The notes beneath the pieces were generated by a model, which was not told where the DNA came from, ran no database searches, and saw only the letters and a list, made by a program, of their open reading frames with translations. A stretch of DNA of 64,000 bases from Juglans regia (Eukaryota; Streptophyta; Magnoliopsida; Fagales; Juglandaceae), in the NCBI RefSeq assembly GCF_001411555.2, contig NC_049901.1:12534681-12598680 (forward strand), given 5' to 3'. Positions 47,883 to 61,960 of this stretch are shown here, piece by piece; the first letter of the stretch is position 1; every line of letters starts with the position of its first letter. The position numbers were made by a program, and so were the translations under genes.

Positions 47883-48168
47883 AAATTTTCTTTTTAAAAA
47901 AATAAAAAATAATTTAAGAATAATAAAATGTCACATTTTGTATAAAAGATGAAAGTAAAATGAAAGTAATGTTTAGCATTATTCATTAAAAACTTAAAAA
48001 AAAAACATTATTCATTAATAAAATATGTTTTTATAATTATAGGTTTGGAACAGGCATTAACCCAATTAATATATAACTTAAAACAGAAGCTACCCTATCG
48101 AAAAAGAAAAAAAAAAAAAAAAGGAACCCAACACGTTTTCTCAAAAAAACTTTTTTGTTTGAAACGTG

Positions 48169-48178
48169 TTGGCGGGAG
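48169..48178 (+). promoter_or_regulatory. E2F-like site upstream of TSK
   Basis: TTGGCGGGAG, 172 bases before the TSK start codon and conserved in the partial copy. Candidate S-phase control element, not a perfect consensus. Confidence 0.4.
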
Positions 48179-48349
48179 TTCCATTTCGCTCTAAAAAGGT
48201 TTCAAAACCCTCGATTCCTCCACTCCCAAATCTCACAAAACCTTTTCACTAAAGAAGTCCTCGGCTCCAGTTCGATAATCTCTATCACCCACATCCCTCT
48301 TCTTCTCTTATTCGATCCCCATCGGACCCTTGATCAAATCCTCTTTCAA

Positions 48350-51300
48350 ATGGCTCGGGACGTCGAGAAATTCAAATCGGCGAAGAGGTCGTACCTGATC
48401 GCCAAGGAGCAGGGGAACCGGTACGAGGAGGCTAGGTGGGCCAACGTGATTGGAGACATCCTCAAGAACAGAGGGGAGTATGTAGAGGCGCTCAAGTGGC
48501 TGCGGCTCGATTACGATGTGACGTCCCGCCACTTGCACGATAAGCAGCTTCTCCCGACGTGTCAGTCTCTTGGGGAGGTCTATCTTCGTCTCCAGGACTT
48601 CACGAACGCTCTATCTTCTCAGGTATTTTGTTTTTGGGACTTTAAATTTTGTGTGGGGTGGGAAAGTGGGACAGGGAGAGAGATTTTTCCCCGTTTTGAG
48701 TGTTTGGGTTGGGAGAGTCCGAGAGTGGAAAGTATGGGCAGTGGGTTGTGTTGAGACTAATCGGTGTACTCGGTTCATTTGGGCGGAATCTTTATTTTTT
48801 GGAGTTTCTATGGAAAATATAAGGAAAAGGAAATCGCTTCTGTTTGGTTCCAGATAAAATAAGGTAAAGGAAAAGAAAGATAATTAAGTTGGGCGGTTTC
48901 GGAGGAAACTTCCCCTAGGGTTTCCTTTCTTGCTCATACTTCGTGAACTAAGATTGTAAATCTGCATCACTGTTTCATTTGGGTAAAAAGTGGAATAATT
49001 GGAGAAAATGGCAACTGTAACAATTTATCAATGATAACTTGAGAATTGAACTTCTCTACATTGTTTTTGCTTTCAGAAAAAACATTTAGAGCTTGCCAAG
49101 GAAGCTAATGACCTTATTGAACAGCAAAGGGCCAACACCCAACTTGGTCGTACTTACCATGAAATGTTTTTGAGATCTGAAAATGACCACTTCTCAGTTC
49201 AGAATGCCAAAGAGTACTTCAGATGTTCAATGAAGCTTGCGGAGACTGTTAGGGAGAACCCACCTGTTAACGATAGCAAATTCTTCCTTAAAGAATATAT
49301 TGATGCTCATAATAATATTGGGATGCTTGAAATGGATCTTGATAACTTGGACGAGGCCCAGAAAATCCTAACCAAAGGATTACAGATTTGTGCAGATGAA
49401 GAGGTTGAGGAAGATTATGATGGGCGAAGTAGGCTCCATCACAACCTTGGAAATGTTTATATGGAGCTCAGAATGTGGGATGAAGCTCGGAAGCACATTG
49501 AGGAGGACATTAAAATTTGTAAGAGAATTGGGCATTGCCAAGGGGAGGCAAAGGGGTATATCAATTTTGGTGAATTGCATTATAGGGTTCAGAAGTATGA
49601 GGAGGCACTTTGTTGCTACCGGAAGGCGCTTGATCTGGCAAAATCCATGGAAGATGAGGATGCTTTGGCTATGCAAATTGAGCAAAACATTGAGACTGTA
49701 AAAGAAGCTATTAAAGTAATGGGTGACCTGAAGAAAGAAGAGCAGAATCTCAAGAAGCTGACCAGAGAAATGACCAGTGCAAAAGGAACAGCACGTGAGA
49801 GGAAGTGTCTGTTGCAGCAAAATGCATCTCTCGATTGCCTCATCGAGAAATCGAGAATGATCTTGGCATGGCTGAAGGTACGAATTCTGTTCTATACACA
49901 TTTTCTTTGCCTTTGAGCTCTCTCTCAACTGCTAGAGGGATCTTCAGCACACTGGATAGCTTGTAAATTTTGTGGATGAGTTCAAATTTTGTTTCTGATT
50001 TGAGTTATTGTATCAATTGGTTTTCTAATTTCATGTTTACATTAAACATAGACAGGATATTTCATGTATTCAATTCCTTTGTCAAATTTCCAGAACTTGA
50101 TTCTGATGGACTAGATGGATTTGTGCATGTGTGACAAGATTGTGTTTACTGAATGACTAGTCTCGTCTAGAAGATGAATGTTTAAAAAATCAGCATGGCT
50201 GGGGTTCCTTCTTGCCTTCTGTTTTGCAAAATCTTCCATTCCTGTTTTTGTTAGAAAAATTCCAAGGGCTCTTTTGGACATAAAATTATCTTGAAGATTT
50301 TCTAAACCAAGATGGAAAGTTTAAGAGATAGATTTTTGTGTAGGCTTTTCGAAAGTGGCGGGACCCATAGAAATTATCTTTTGATTGAGAAATTTTGAGG
50401 TGTATTTTTATTGAATTTGAAAAAGTGGTAGGGTCCGTTTAATGATGTTTGGAGAGAAGCTTTTGTGAAAGGGTTTATTTTTTTGGTAAAAGTTGATTGG
50501 ATCAAATGATGGATCTTGTTGTTTGTGCGTGTTCATGATCAAGTGCGTGATGCTAGTAGGTAGGTATACTTCTTGCTCTTTTAGACGTGACTTATTCATC
50601 AAAGAGAGAATAAAAATATTCAAATTTGAATGCAGTTAGCAGGAAGTTACTAGTAAAGAATTCTACAGCAGTGTTTTAATGTTGCAAATAAACTGGCTTC
50701 ACATGGCAAGAGTGTCCTGCCTTCATATTTAAGCTACACATATAGGTTGTCTGATACATCCAATAATCCACTGGAAGTTCTGAATGCTACAAAGAACTGC
50801 CCTTCATACTGTTATTGTGAATTTTAATGCTGCCCCATTTCTTATTTGAAATATTCCATGTTTAGCTTCTTGAATTTGCTAAAAGGAAGAAGAGAGTAGC
50901 AAGTGCACTTTGTGACAAGGAAAAGCTGGGTGATTCATTTCTGGCTATTGGAGAATCATACCAGAAGATCAGAAAATTTAATAGAAGCATTAAATGGTAC
51001 ATGAAGAGTTGGGAAACATACAAGTCAATAGGTAACTTGGAGGTAAGTTGAAGTTTTTTTCCTATGATCTTTAGATGAATAGATGATATATGTGGCATCT
51101 TGTTGTCTGAGAGAAGGTTATATCATTGAACTATGCTTGGATCCTTCGATATATTTGTATATGACCTAGGTAGTCAAGGCATATGCTTATTTTAGTTGCC
51201 TAGATTTCAGCAATGGTCATGATCCTGTTGGATAATTATAGGTTGATGTTGAAGTATATTGACTGTTCTGTCCATGGATGTGCTGTAGATTGTTGTTCAG

Positions 51301-54300
51301 TGGATTTTCACTCTGATTTGATATTATTTCAGGGGCAAGCATTAGCAAAAATCAACATTGGTAACGTTTTGGACAGTGATGGCAATTGGACAGGAGCACT
51401 AGATGCATTTGAGGAGAGCTACAGGTAATTATCTGTTTGGTTTTTCCTGGTAGACATTAATAAATGGAATAAGAAAATTATGGGGCACTCAAATTGATGG
51501 ATATCAATTTAGCTTGAATGCTGGAAAGTGGAACTCCTTGCATGCCTGGCCAAGCAGTCCTAGATGCCTTCAACACATCTGGAACTATAATATTCACTAT
51601 TTTGATTTCATACACATGGCCAGATGATTGCACTGTTTTAGCGTAACTTTCATAGCACTTTTGGTATCACCTGGATCCTTTAATAGAAAATAGTTTTAAG
51701 CATCAAATCATAGGATGCCCTTTTATTTCTTTTTCATATTGCCTTGATGCATTCTTTTAATACGTCAACATATAGGGTTTGTAATGATTTGTTCTCATCC
51801 ACTCTATCCTGTATTGCAGGATTTCCATTGAAGCGAACCTTCCTTCTATACAGCTTTCTGCACTAGAGAATATGCACTATAGCCACATGATAAGATTTGA
51901 CAATGTTGAAGAGGCCAGGTAAATATGGTTCATGCAATCCTCCTTAACCATATAAGCTGTTACAATCCAGTGAGTCTGCTGATGGAACTTGAAAGTTACG
52001 GAAATTAAATACCAAACTGATGATTCATGTCATACAAGAATTTGCTTGAAGGGTTAAATTTTTGGTATCTCCATAAAAAAATAAAGAAAAGTTGTGTGAC
52101 CCCTCTGTGTCCCCTTCTGGAAGGGGGTTTCAATTAGTTTATTTACTTATCAATAGAACCAAGTATCTGTTCCTTATTTTTTAATGGGTTTTGTAATAAG
52201 TTAGAGAATTGCTTAAAGAAAGACTCTTCTGTAGGAGATTGCAGCGTTTAATTGACAAATTGAAGCAGTCAGGAGATAAGGAGCTTGAAAGACATAATGT
52301 GGCAGAGGATTGCTGCTCTGAGACTGACACGGAAGGGAATGATCATTTGTCAGAAAGTAGGTATAATGCACGCTGCTCACCTGAGATGAGTAAATGGAAT
52401 TCTAGCAGATCAAAGTCTGTAGCCAGTGTAGAAGAGTTGAACGACGATGTTCCTCTGATTTCTCTCATTGGATCGGGTAAAAATTCACCCAAAATGAAAT
52501 CAGCTCAGTCAGGAAAGCAAAATATTTATACTCAGCCTACCAAAGTTTTGCCAAAAAGTTTGTCTAAATCCACCAGTGATCAGCGGACAGTTGTTGGTCG
52601 TAAACGTGTTCGTGTCATCCTTTCTGACGATGAGAGTGAAGAACCAGATGAGGTGAAGTGCTCGAAAGGAAGCCCTGGTAAATGCCCAGTAGAGGCAGTT
52701 GCTACATCTGATGAATGTGGGTTTTTAAGTCATTAACTAGTTTTTGCTTCAGACATTTCACTATACTAGCGGAGTACTGACTTGTATCTTTTACTTGAAT
52801 GCAGTCAAGTGTAAAAATAATTTACCCAGACATAATTGTAAATTTCAGGTAAACAAAACCATTGTATTCCTTGATGAATATTTTTCCCATGTTCAAGCTG
52901 GTCTGTTGGTGTCTGATGTTTAATCATTTGGTTTGGCAGGAGGTCCCAGCGGATGCCTCCCAATGTGCCACCCGGTCATGCAATCCCTTTGATATGGAAG
53001 AAAGTACTAGTTCATACAGATCAAGGAGTCCCAATGTAGCCACTCAAAATGGCAAACTATTCAGATCTTCAAGCATTGGTGAAGTTGTTATTGTGTCTGA
53101 TTTTGCTGCTAGTGGTTCTAAATGTGACATTGATGTCAATGGAAACCTATTGCATAAACATAACGCTGCTGATCTGAAGTTGCTTGCTGGTGACAGATAT
53201 GATGTGTGTTGCTCATAACATTTGGATACTATCCAAGTAGATCTATGTGATTGCCAATATACATATTTTGCTAATTTGTGATCTTTCATTCTGTTCACAG
53301 CAGTGTATTATTTGCAAGATTGACAAGCAACTGATACTTGTTGAAGCAAGCTCATGTATGGATAGCGATAAGCTGAGCATTGAGTCTGTAAAGGTTGAAC
53401 TGGCATGCTTATACTATTTACGACTTCCCATTGAAAAGAGATCAGAGGGTAGGAACTTAACTGTTATACATGCTGCTGATTGCTAATAATCAAATTTCTT
53501 ACCTTGTTGTTAAGAAGGATGCATTTAAGTGGATCTTTTAACATCTAGAGTGATCAGCAATATGAAAAATAGGTTGCAGATACTCACATTTTTTTTATTT
53601 TGAGATAGGTTGGCAGCATATTACATTGTGCTGTAATAATGTTTTTTGGGAGGTGGGGGAGGGGCTTGTTATGATATCGATGCTTTAGTGTTGGGATAAC
53701 TAAAGGATGAACTCCATTGGCTTTAGTGGTGGACCATAAATAATTGCCAAGTGACAAGCACAAAACTGTATTGGACACATTAAGCTTGGCTGCCTTTTGG
53801 TGGCACACAAGTTTTCTATTTGTCCACCGTCATACTTTTCTCTCGTGATTTAAATCAATGGAAAGAGTAAAACTTGGTGGGTGCTGCGAGCAAGTCACTG
53901 CTTTACGTGCTTCATCATCATTTTAATATCATCTATGAGTCATCTAATATGGTTGTTTCTTATTAGGTCTGTTACCTATAATTCGGCAAATTAAATGCAG
54001 TGGAAGAGTTGTAGAATCCTTGGAGACAGTTGAAACTCTTAAAGATTGTTTGGGAAAAGTCTCCCTTGAAGCTTCTATAGATGGTATGCATAAAAACTGC
54101 ATAATTACATTTAGCGAAGTTGTGAATCTCCCATTATTGTTGTTGTTGTTGTTGTAAGTTATGGTTGACGATTTACGGTGCCTGAAATGTTTTTTTCGCA
54201 TAGAGAACTATTTCTGACAGTTAGTGCAAGGGTAAAGCCCTAGGCTGAGCATAAGTGTGTTTGTTCTTGAAAATAACCACTTCATGCAAAATACCGAAGG

Positions 54301-57300
54301 TTAAGACCAGATCTATATCTCAGCTCACACCACTTTGCTGTTGTGGGAACAACATCGGGTACTGATCCAATTTTTATTTTTATATAAAACTTTTTCATGT
54401 CATATAGTAATCTATGATAGGTTGAAAACATGGAAGTTATTGGGAAGGGCCATTCTGTAAGTGGTTAAACAGGTGCATAGAACACCCCTTGTGGTTAAAT
54501 AGTTGTATAGAACACTACTCCAGGAGATGAGTGTTTTCGTGCTTTCATCCCCTCTTCTTTTTGCCACTGCCCGTGAGTGTTCTTGTACTGGAATAATACC
54601 ACTAATTACTAGTTACTTGCAAACTCAGGCCCTTGACCATGAATGATTTGTTTTCCCGAGAATGTTTCAAGGAGATGCCGAATTTGTATATAATTCATGG
54701 AAAACAGTATTCTGGAGCTGAACTAGAGTTCCAAGGTAGACTGCTAGCTTCTATGGCATATTTGCATGCATTACATGTTGGCTGGATACATCTTTTAGGT
54801 AGTCTTTAAAGTAGGAATGCAAGGGCTCATTATGTATATCAGAATCGCTCCACATGAGTATTTCCATTTTGACCTTTTGCTCACTGAAGTGCTGTTTTTG
54901 CCAGTTAGGTATGCGTTTCATTTGTTTGTTACTTTTCCAGGATGGGTCCAAAAGCCTTTGATAAAACTGTACATTGACAGCTGCAATGAGTTATCTGAGG
55001 CACCTAACATGAAGTTGCTCAAGAAACTATACAATAGAAGAATGGAGGTAAGTGCTAGTTAACTAGGCATAACCTTTTATTTTTGCTTGTGGATTGGAAT
55101 AGTTTTGTTTATTTGGAATATATAATTCTTCTTTACCAGGTTTCAGACGATGAAGTGACTGTATCTGAATGTGAATTGCAAGATTTATCAATAACTCCAT
55201 TGGTGATTGCGCTGCGTGCCCACAAAACATTTTCCATGCTGGACCTTTCTCACAATTTGCTAGGTAATGATATCTGGCATCTAGCTCATCTATTCTCATT
55301 TTTTTCCTGAACAGAAAAAGTCTCTTCAATTCTCCTTGATGAAGAGATTAGTAGGGTTATTTTTTAATTAGTATTAGCTGTACATTGGCTTGCCATCCCC
55401 CCAGGAAATGGAACAATAGAGAAGCTTCAAGAAGTGTTTGCATCAGGCCAAAATTATGGTGGGTTAACCTTGGATCTGCATTGCAATCGATTCGGTCCAA
55501 CTGCATTGTTTCAGGTATGTAACTTTGTTCACAAATGGATTAGATTGATGGTCTTGCGAACATTGAACATATGCAAGTATATTAATACAAAGCACAATCT
55601 TGTGCCTAGCGGTCTTTGTAGTCAACTGATATCTCCCCCGTCTTACTAGAGGAAGTATTGGGTTCAACCCAAGAAAAGGGAGGAGTTTTGGGAAGGGAAT
55701 TCACTCCTACTACTATCTCTGTCATCCTTCTTTGAAAGAAAATGTGTGTGTGTGTGTGTGTGTACAAATATCTTGAAAAATGTCTTTCAACTGTCATATG
55801 TGATACATGTATTCTGTAGTTTAAAGTTCCCTGGAGACTTTGAGATTCTACCTATTGAACCATATTCTACTTCATCAGTAGCATGACTAAAGTGGGAAAT
55901 GCCTTTTTATTTTTAGTTCTCTTCATCTTAACCACATCACTTATTTATCTATTTTCTAATTTTCAGATTTGTGGATGCCCTGTGCTGTGTGCTCGACTGG
56001 AAGTGCTTAACATCTCTGGAAACCGTCTAACTGATGCTTGTGGATCTTACCTTTCAACTATTTTGGAGAGATGCAAGGGTAATGTTCTTTTTCTGCTGTC
56101 CTGTTTATTTCAATATTAGTTTTGGAATCTTGTTAATCATCATCACTAGCTCTGTGCTGCTGTTTTGGATTAGTGTGGATCATACTATGTTCTTGGAGTC
56201 AAGGCTTTGCAGAGTTCAAATATATCTGATGTCAACTGTTAACTCTGTCAAACATTCGAGCATGTGGACTTTTATTGTAGAGAATACCTGTTGTTTCAGC
56301 TCACTTATGCTCTCTGTTTTGTAGGCCTATGTAGCTTGAACATTGAACGCTGTTCTATCACATCTAGAACAATTCAAAAGGTTTCTGATGCACTGAATGC
56401 TGGATCTGTACTTGAACAACTTTGTATAGGTATTGTTGACTTATTAAGTACTCATTTAGAATCTTCAATGCGTTATTTCTTGGTAGCTTACCAGGCCTTG
56501 CAACTCTTCTTTGATAGGATATAATAACCCAGTATCAGGAAATGCCATCATGAATCTACTGGTCAGGCTTGGCAGTTTGAAAAGGTTTTAATCAATTTTT
56601 TTCCTTACTCTCTGTTTAGATGGTCAATATATATGTGCTGATTGATGTTAACATAAAATTACATTCACTTTTGTACAGATTTTCAGAACTGAGCTTGAAT
56701 GGTTTAAAACTAAGCAAGCCTATTGTTGATAGCCTTTGCCGGCTTGCTAAAACCTCGTGTTTGTCAGGATTAATGCTTGGGGGCGCTGGTATTGGAACAG
56801 TCAGTTTCTCTGTTATTCTTTCTTGTTATTATTGAAGTTTGAGTGCACTTGTGGGTATTTATCTCCTGCTTCTTGTGACTAGATTTGTCTATTTGCAGGA
56901 TGGGGCATCACAATTAACTGAGTCCTTGTTCAATGGAAATCAAGACTTACTCAAACTTGACCTATCCTATTGTGGACTCACTTATAAATATGTTCTTGGA
57001 CTAAAGAATGATATGGCTACCGGCATTCTTGAGCTGAACCTAGCAGGGAATCCTATTATGCAAGAGGTTTGCTCTTTGTTAATTGCAAGAGCTTTTTTCA
57101 CAATTATTCTTTTGAATGCACGTTCCAAATTGTTGTTTGCTTTGCAATTTATCGACATATATATTAGAGGAGTGCAGCAGAGAGTATTCTTGATATTTCC
57201 TTTTGCAATCCATCACCATTTTTAATGCTTTTTAAAAGAAATATTCCTCTTTTTATCAATTCTGTAAGAGTTAAATCCTTCTGGATCATCAGAATATGTG

Positions 57301-59064
57301 GATTCATCTTATATTAGTATGATTAAACTGATTTTTTTGTAGATTAGGACGGTTCAGGTTTATTTGTTGATTTTCCTTGATTCTATTTTTCCACATCTGT
57401 TTGAGTGTGCTCAGCATAAAACCATTAAATATGCTAACCTGATATTCCCTATTCTTTGAGTCAGCGTGCTGAACGCATCTCAGAACAAATTGGACAATGA
57501 TTATGATCAGAATTTATGAGGAAAAGAAAAGGGGCAGAGTATAAAATTTGTTTTCTTCTACAGATCGTCTTTACATTTTTCAGGCAGCCGCATGAAGTCC
57601 TTGTCATTCCACTCTATTTAAGACCATATTCTCCCTTGTCAAATATTTTTCCAATATTGTAACCCCAACATGTCCTTTTTGGTACTTTCATGGGCTGCCA
57701 CTTTCAACCGGCATTTTATCGCTTCTTGCTGTTGCAGTCTTTGGCTTTGATCTCAAAGCCATGCTTCTCTCCATTTTTCTCTCAACTAATCATGTCTTAG
57801 ATGATGTTATCGTCACTACACTTCCAGCATTCTATCTACTGTTGAATTAAAAGGTTAAGAAGGTCTTTTACTGATCATTAATTTTTTTTCACTTTTAACA
57901 TTCAACAAATCAATGGATAACTCATCATGTCTCAAATCTCAGATATAGTCACTGTGGTTCCGCCATCAGGTTGGGGACTTATATTATTATAATGGGCATC
58001 TGTCAACTGTTGTGCATGTTGCCTAGATAATTTCTTCATCTGCCTACGGTGTGTAGTATTTGAGGAACTACTCAGCTATTGATGTATGCTTGATCTTTTG
58101 GTATGTAAACGTTGTAGAATTTTACTGAAATCAATTGTGTAAGTGGATGACCTAATCAACATAAAATATTTTTGAAGTCCCTTTGGTAATGAAAAAAACT
58201 TTTCTACGAGGTCTTTCATTTTTTAGCAGTGATGTTTTTCTTTCCTGTTAACTTCAAAGCAGTACTTTGCATTTCAGTTTTCTCTATTCTTTGGGAGCCT
58301 GATGACTTACATGAATGCAGGGTGCAAATGCATTATCATCACTGCTTATGAACCCTCAATGTTGCCTAAGAGTTTTGAGACTCAACAAGTGTCAGCTTGG
58401 ACTTGCTGGAGTTCTTTGTATAATTCAGGCCCTGGCAGGTGAAAGACAATAGCCCACTTTTGTTTTCGGTATCAGTCCCTAGAGATTAACTAACTTCTCA
58501 ACGATGACTCTTATGTTTCTAACAGAAAATGACTCTCTTCAAGAGCTTAGCCTTGCTGATAATGCCTATCTGGATAAACATTACAGTCTACAATACAACT
58601 TAGCAGGCAAGGGGAGCACAGAATTTTTAAAAGAAGAACACGATATATCTGAAACATGTCTGAGGGAGTATGCAAACAAAGAAGTTGACAGTGGTCGGCA
58701 GGATGCATGCGCTGTGACCACTGACTGCAATCAGCTCGAAGTTGCTGATAGTGAAGAAGATCCAATTAGAGTAGAAGTTGCAGCAACTGGAATTGACGAC
58801 AGTTGTGTTAGTTCATGTCAAAAAAGAATTCCATCCCCAGAGTGCCAGTTTATTCAAGAGCTCTCGACTGCCATTATCATGGCAAAGAAATTGTGCTCTC
58901 TGGATCTTAGCAATAATGGTATCTCAGCACAAGCTGCAGAAGCTTTGTACAATGCATGGTCAGGTATAAGAGTAGGTTCAGCTGAGAGGCATATTGAAGA
59001 CCAGACCATACATTTATATATGAGGGGAAACAAGTGTTGTACAAAACCCTGCTGCAATAATTAA
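48350..59064 (+). CDS. TSK: TONSOKU (BRUSHY1/MGOUN3), 20 exons
   Basis: Nuclear TPR-LRR protein that in Arabidopsis binds new histone H3.1 behind replication forks and supports homologous repair, heritable silencing and meristem order; animal TONSL is its relative. Exons: 48350-48622, 49077-49877, 50866-51042, 51333-51424, 51820-51918, 52235-52716, 52805-52848, 52940-53203, 53301-53448, 53967-54083, 54941-55047, 55140-55263, 55405-55514, 55967-56078, 56325-56429, 56518-56584, 56679-56799, 56899-57066, 58321-58438, 58526-59064. All junctions are GT-AG and in phase, giving about 1355 residues, close to the Arabidopsis length. TPRs fill about 1-480. An acidic, Ser-rich linker spans about 480-790 ([11 protein letters not shown]). 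Leucine-rich repeats cover about 870-1310 ([35 protein letters not shown]). A cysteine-rich end (CCTKPCC) precedes the stop. No lesion was found. Exon 8/9 junction is the least certain. Confidence 0.95.
55743..55763. repeat. (GT)n microsatellite in TSK intron 13
   Basis: About ten GT units inside the intron between 55514 and 55967. Confidence 0.8.
57067..58320 (+). other. Longest TSK intron (intron 18)
   Basis: 1254 bases with no MITE or coding remnant recognised. The flanking exons join in frame. Confidence 0.75.
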
Positions 59065-59439
59065 TTTTTCTTCGCTTGGAGGTCCTTATCTGAGCGGAAG
59101 GGAACGCAGCCATCACAAGTATATACTGGTAGATGTAGACTCCCAACTGGGGTGCATCGCTGATAAATCTCACATGGATTCGGTCGTTCGTGGATAGCAC
59201 CTGTTTTATTTAAACTGTAAATTTACCTAAATGTTTGGCAATTATAGTCTCTGTTTGATACTCTCTGGACATTGGAAATCTTGGAATTGAGAAAAATACG
59301 TTTTGAGTGCAAAAGGCACATGCAGATCTAAGGATAACCCCATTAATATTCTCCATTTTTCCATTTGTTCTTCTGTTTTCTGCAGCATCGAGTTTTCTGT
59401 GCGTTATTATTTAGACCGTATTCCTTTTTTTCTCTTTAT
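59065..59439. other. TSK 3' flank
   Basis: Presumed 3' UTR and downstream sequence. No gene is seen and the polyadenylation site cannot be placed. Confidence 0.5.
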
Positions 59440-61960
59440 ATATATATATATATAATTGGAAGCCTTCACAATCTCCTTCAAAAATTACATTTGACTTAAC
59501 ATCCACATCAGCATCCCAATTAGCCTACATATAATGCTCAGCTGGTTTCCTCCACTTCCTTCCTAAGCCCCCTCATTACAGCAACTGCACTAACATTTTG
59601 AGATTGAACTGATTCGTGGGCAGATTGGTATGCTTCCAAACTTTTCCTTGCCTACTGAGAAATAATTCCTGGTCGATCAAACTTATTATAAAAAATGACA
59701 GCATTCCTTCGATTCCATATATTTCTCATTACCAAGACCACATATTCTATATCTTACACTTTCAGATCAGTACTCAATTTTTTCCATAGTTCCCAAACAT
59801 CAAGAAAAGTACTTGACCATTTGATCTTGAGAGGACTGATTGATTGCCTCTCCCCATACATCACTAGCTACAAGGCAAGACCAAAGAGCATGTATTGATG
59901 TCTCTTCAGACCTTTCACAAATGGGACACCATGGGCTTTCCAACACTCTTCTTTTAAACAGATTTTGTCTTGTGGGAAGTAAATCATGGCAGGCTCTCCA
60001 CATGAAGTGCCTAACAGATCTCGACACTTTAAGATTCCATAACAACTTCCACGCTGGTTCCTCAGTTGATCCCCCCGAAGTTTCTCCATGGATTTTCTCT
60101 CCTCTCCATTTCCAGATGAATAGGCAGTTTTAACACTGAATACGCCATCTTTTGAGGGTCTCCAAATCATTCTATCTTCTGCACCTAGTTTGCTAACAGG
60201 CATATTGCAGATAATCTCAGCCTCCTTTTGGTTAAAAATCTAAGAAACCAAATTTCTATCCTAGTCATCAGTATCAACATCCACCCAATGTCTAACCGTG
60301 GCCTCTTCATCTAACACATTAATGGGAGACTGAATGGTATAAGATACTGGACTTGTAGGGCTCATTTGGGGAGTGAGATGAGATGAGAATTTTGTGGATA
60401 GTTTGTGAATACTAATGAGATTGTTTGAGTTGAATTTTTGTGAGTTTCGGGAAATTAAAGAGAAAAAATTGAATAAAAAATATTATAAAATTAAAATATT
60501 GTTAGAATATGGTTTTATAATATTATTTTTGATTGAGAATTTGAAAAAGTTGAATTGTTTTTTATTTTTTATTTAAAAATTTGAGAAAATTGTAATGATT
60601 AATTTGAAAATTTTGTATTTGAATTATATTTGGAAAGGAGATGAGATGAGATCAGAATTTTAAGATGACATCTATTTTCAAATAAGCCCTTAGTCCCCCA
60701 TATTCTAATCTGTGATCCATTCCATACTCTCCAAAATAAGCCCTCTTGGACTAAATCCATAGCTGATAGAATACTCCTCCATATAAAAGATAGTCTATTC
60801 CCAAGTTGAGCATCCAACAGATTCCCATTTCTAAAAGACTTTAATTCTTCATGATCTGAAAAACAAGAGAATCAGGCTTTTTCAACATTCTCCATATATG
60901 TTTAGCTAACAAAGCTTTATTAAAAGACTCTATGTCCCTAAAGCCTAGGCCTCTTCTTAATTTATACTCACCCAATTTCATCCATTTCCTCCATTGTATT
61001 TTCCTGTCATTTTGCTTATGGCTCCACCAAGATACTTCTCATAGTTCTTAGTAATTGAAGCTGCCACTATCCTTATGGTCTGGTTCCTCACTGGAGCACT
61101 GGTATTTAGAACTGAACATGGTTGATGTTTTCTGTTTGTTCAAACATTGCCTAGAAGCTTGCTCATACATCCACAACAAAGCTTGAATTTTCTACCACTC
61201 TGCCATTTGTGTTCTACAGAATAGAATGCTATCATCAACAAATAACAAATTATTCACTGGTTGGCAGCCCCTTGCAATTTTAACTCCTTTAATATTACCT
61301 GATTTTTCAGCAGCATTCAACATTGAACTGAGACCCTTTGGACAAGCAGAAATTGGATCTCCTTGCCTAATCCCTCGTGTTGACTTAATAATATTCCCAG
61401 ACTATCCATTGATTAAACTGTATAAGTCACCGAGGAGACACTTGCTATTATTAAAGAAATCCATTTATCATAAAAGTCTAGCTTCCTCATCATTGCAGCT
61501 AAAAAAGGCCACTCTATACGATCATATGCCTTGGACATATCAAGCTTCAAAACCATGCTTCTAATCTTTCATTTGTCTAGTCAAGCTACCAAGACATTGT
61601 TAGTGATTAACCTCCGCGGGATAAAAATACTTTGACTATTAGAGATAATATGAGGAAGAATCCTTTTCAGCCTATTAGCAAGAGCTTTAGACACTATTTT
61701 GTAAAATACATTATCCAAACTTATAGGTCTAAACTCACTAGCACACATTGGATTTTAATCTTAGGGATCAAAGCAATATAAGTAAAATTAATACATTGAT
61801 CAACCAAAAATTGAGAAAATTTAAAGTGGTGGAACATACCTCCTCCCCCACAATTTGCCAATAGGATTGATAGAAACAAGCAGTTACTGAAATCATCCAG
61901 GCCTATATAATGCATCTAAGAAATTATTTGCTTGCTCAATTTATTCTGAAGATGTGACCA
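59440..61960 (-). mobile_element. LINE ORF2 remnant (RT, zf-RVT, RNase H start)
   Basis: Read on the - strand from about 61960. Reverse-transcriptase blocks appear as [16 protein letters not shown] (about 61670), MVLKLDMSKAYDRIEWPF (about 61500-61560), RGIRQGDP (about 61355) and LLFVDDSILF (about 61235), the FADD-box equivalent. Next come YKLRRGLGFRDIESFNKALL (about 60930) and the zinc-binding domain at 59800-60045 (FMWRACHDLLPTRQNL, CPICERSEETSIHALWSC). Near 59530-59590 is an RNase H start (ANWDADVDVKS). Stops, shifts and a MITE interrupt it. It lies tail to tail with TSK. Confidence 0.88.
60358..60689. mobile_element. Tourist-like MITE nested in the LINE
   Basis: GGGCTCATTTGGGGAGTGAG at the left and CTATTTTCAAATAAGCCC at the right are inverted ends. 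TTTGTGAGTTTCGGGAAAT inside matches the 10252-10560 family. It splits the LINE frame, so it came later. Confidence 0.75.

Noticed and set aside
50408..50623. Minus-strand frame inside TSK intron 2
   Set aside because: No homology pattern, lies within an intron bounded by good splice sites, and no counterpart in segment A.
53584..53808. 74-codon minus-strand frame in TSK intron 9
   Set aside because: Intronic, no domain, no splice or start support.
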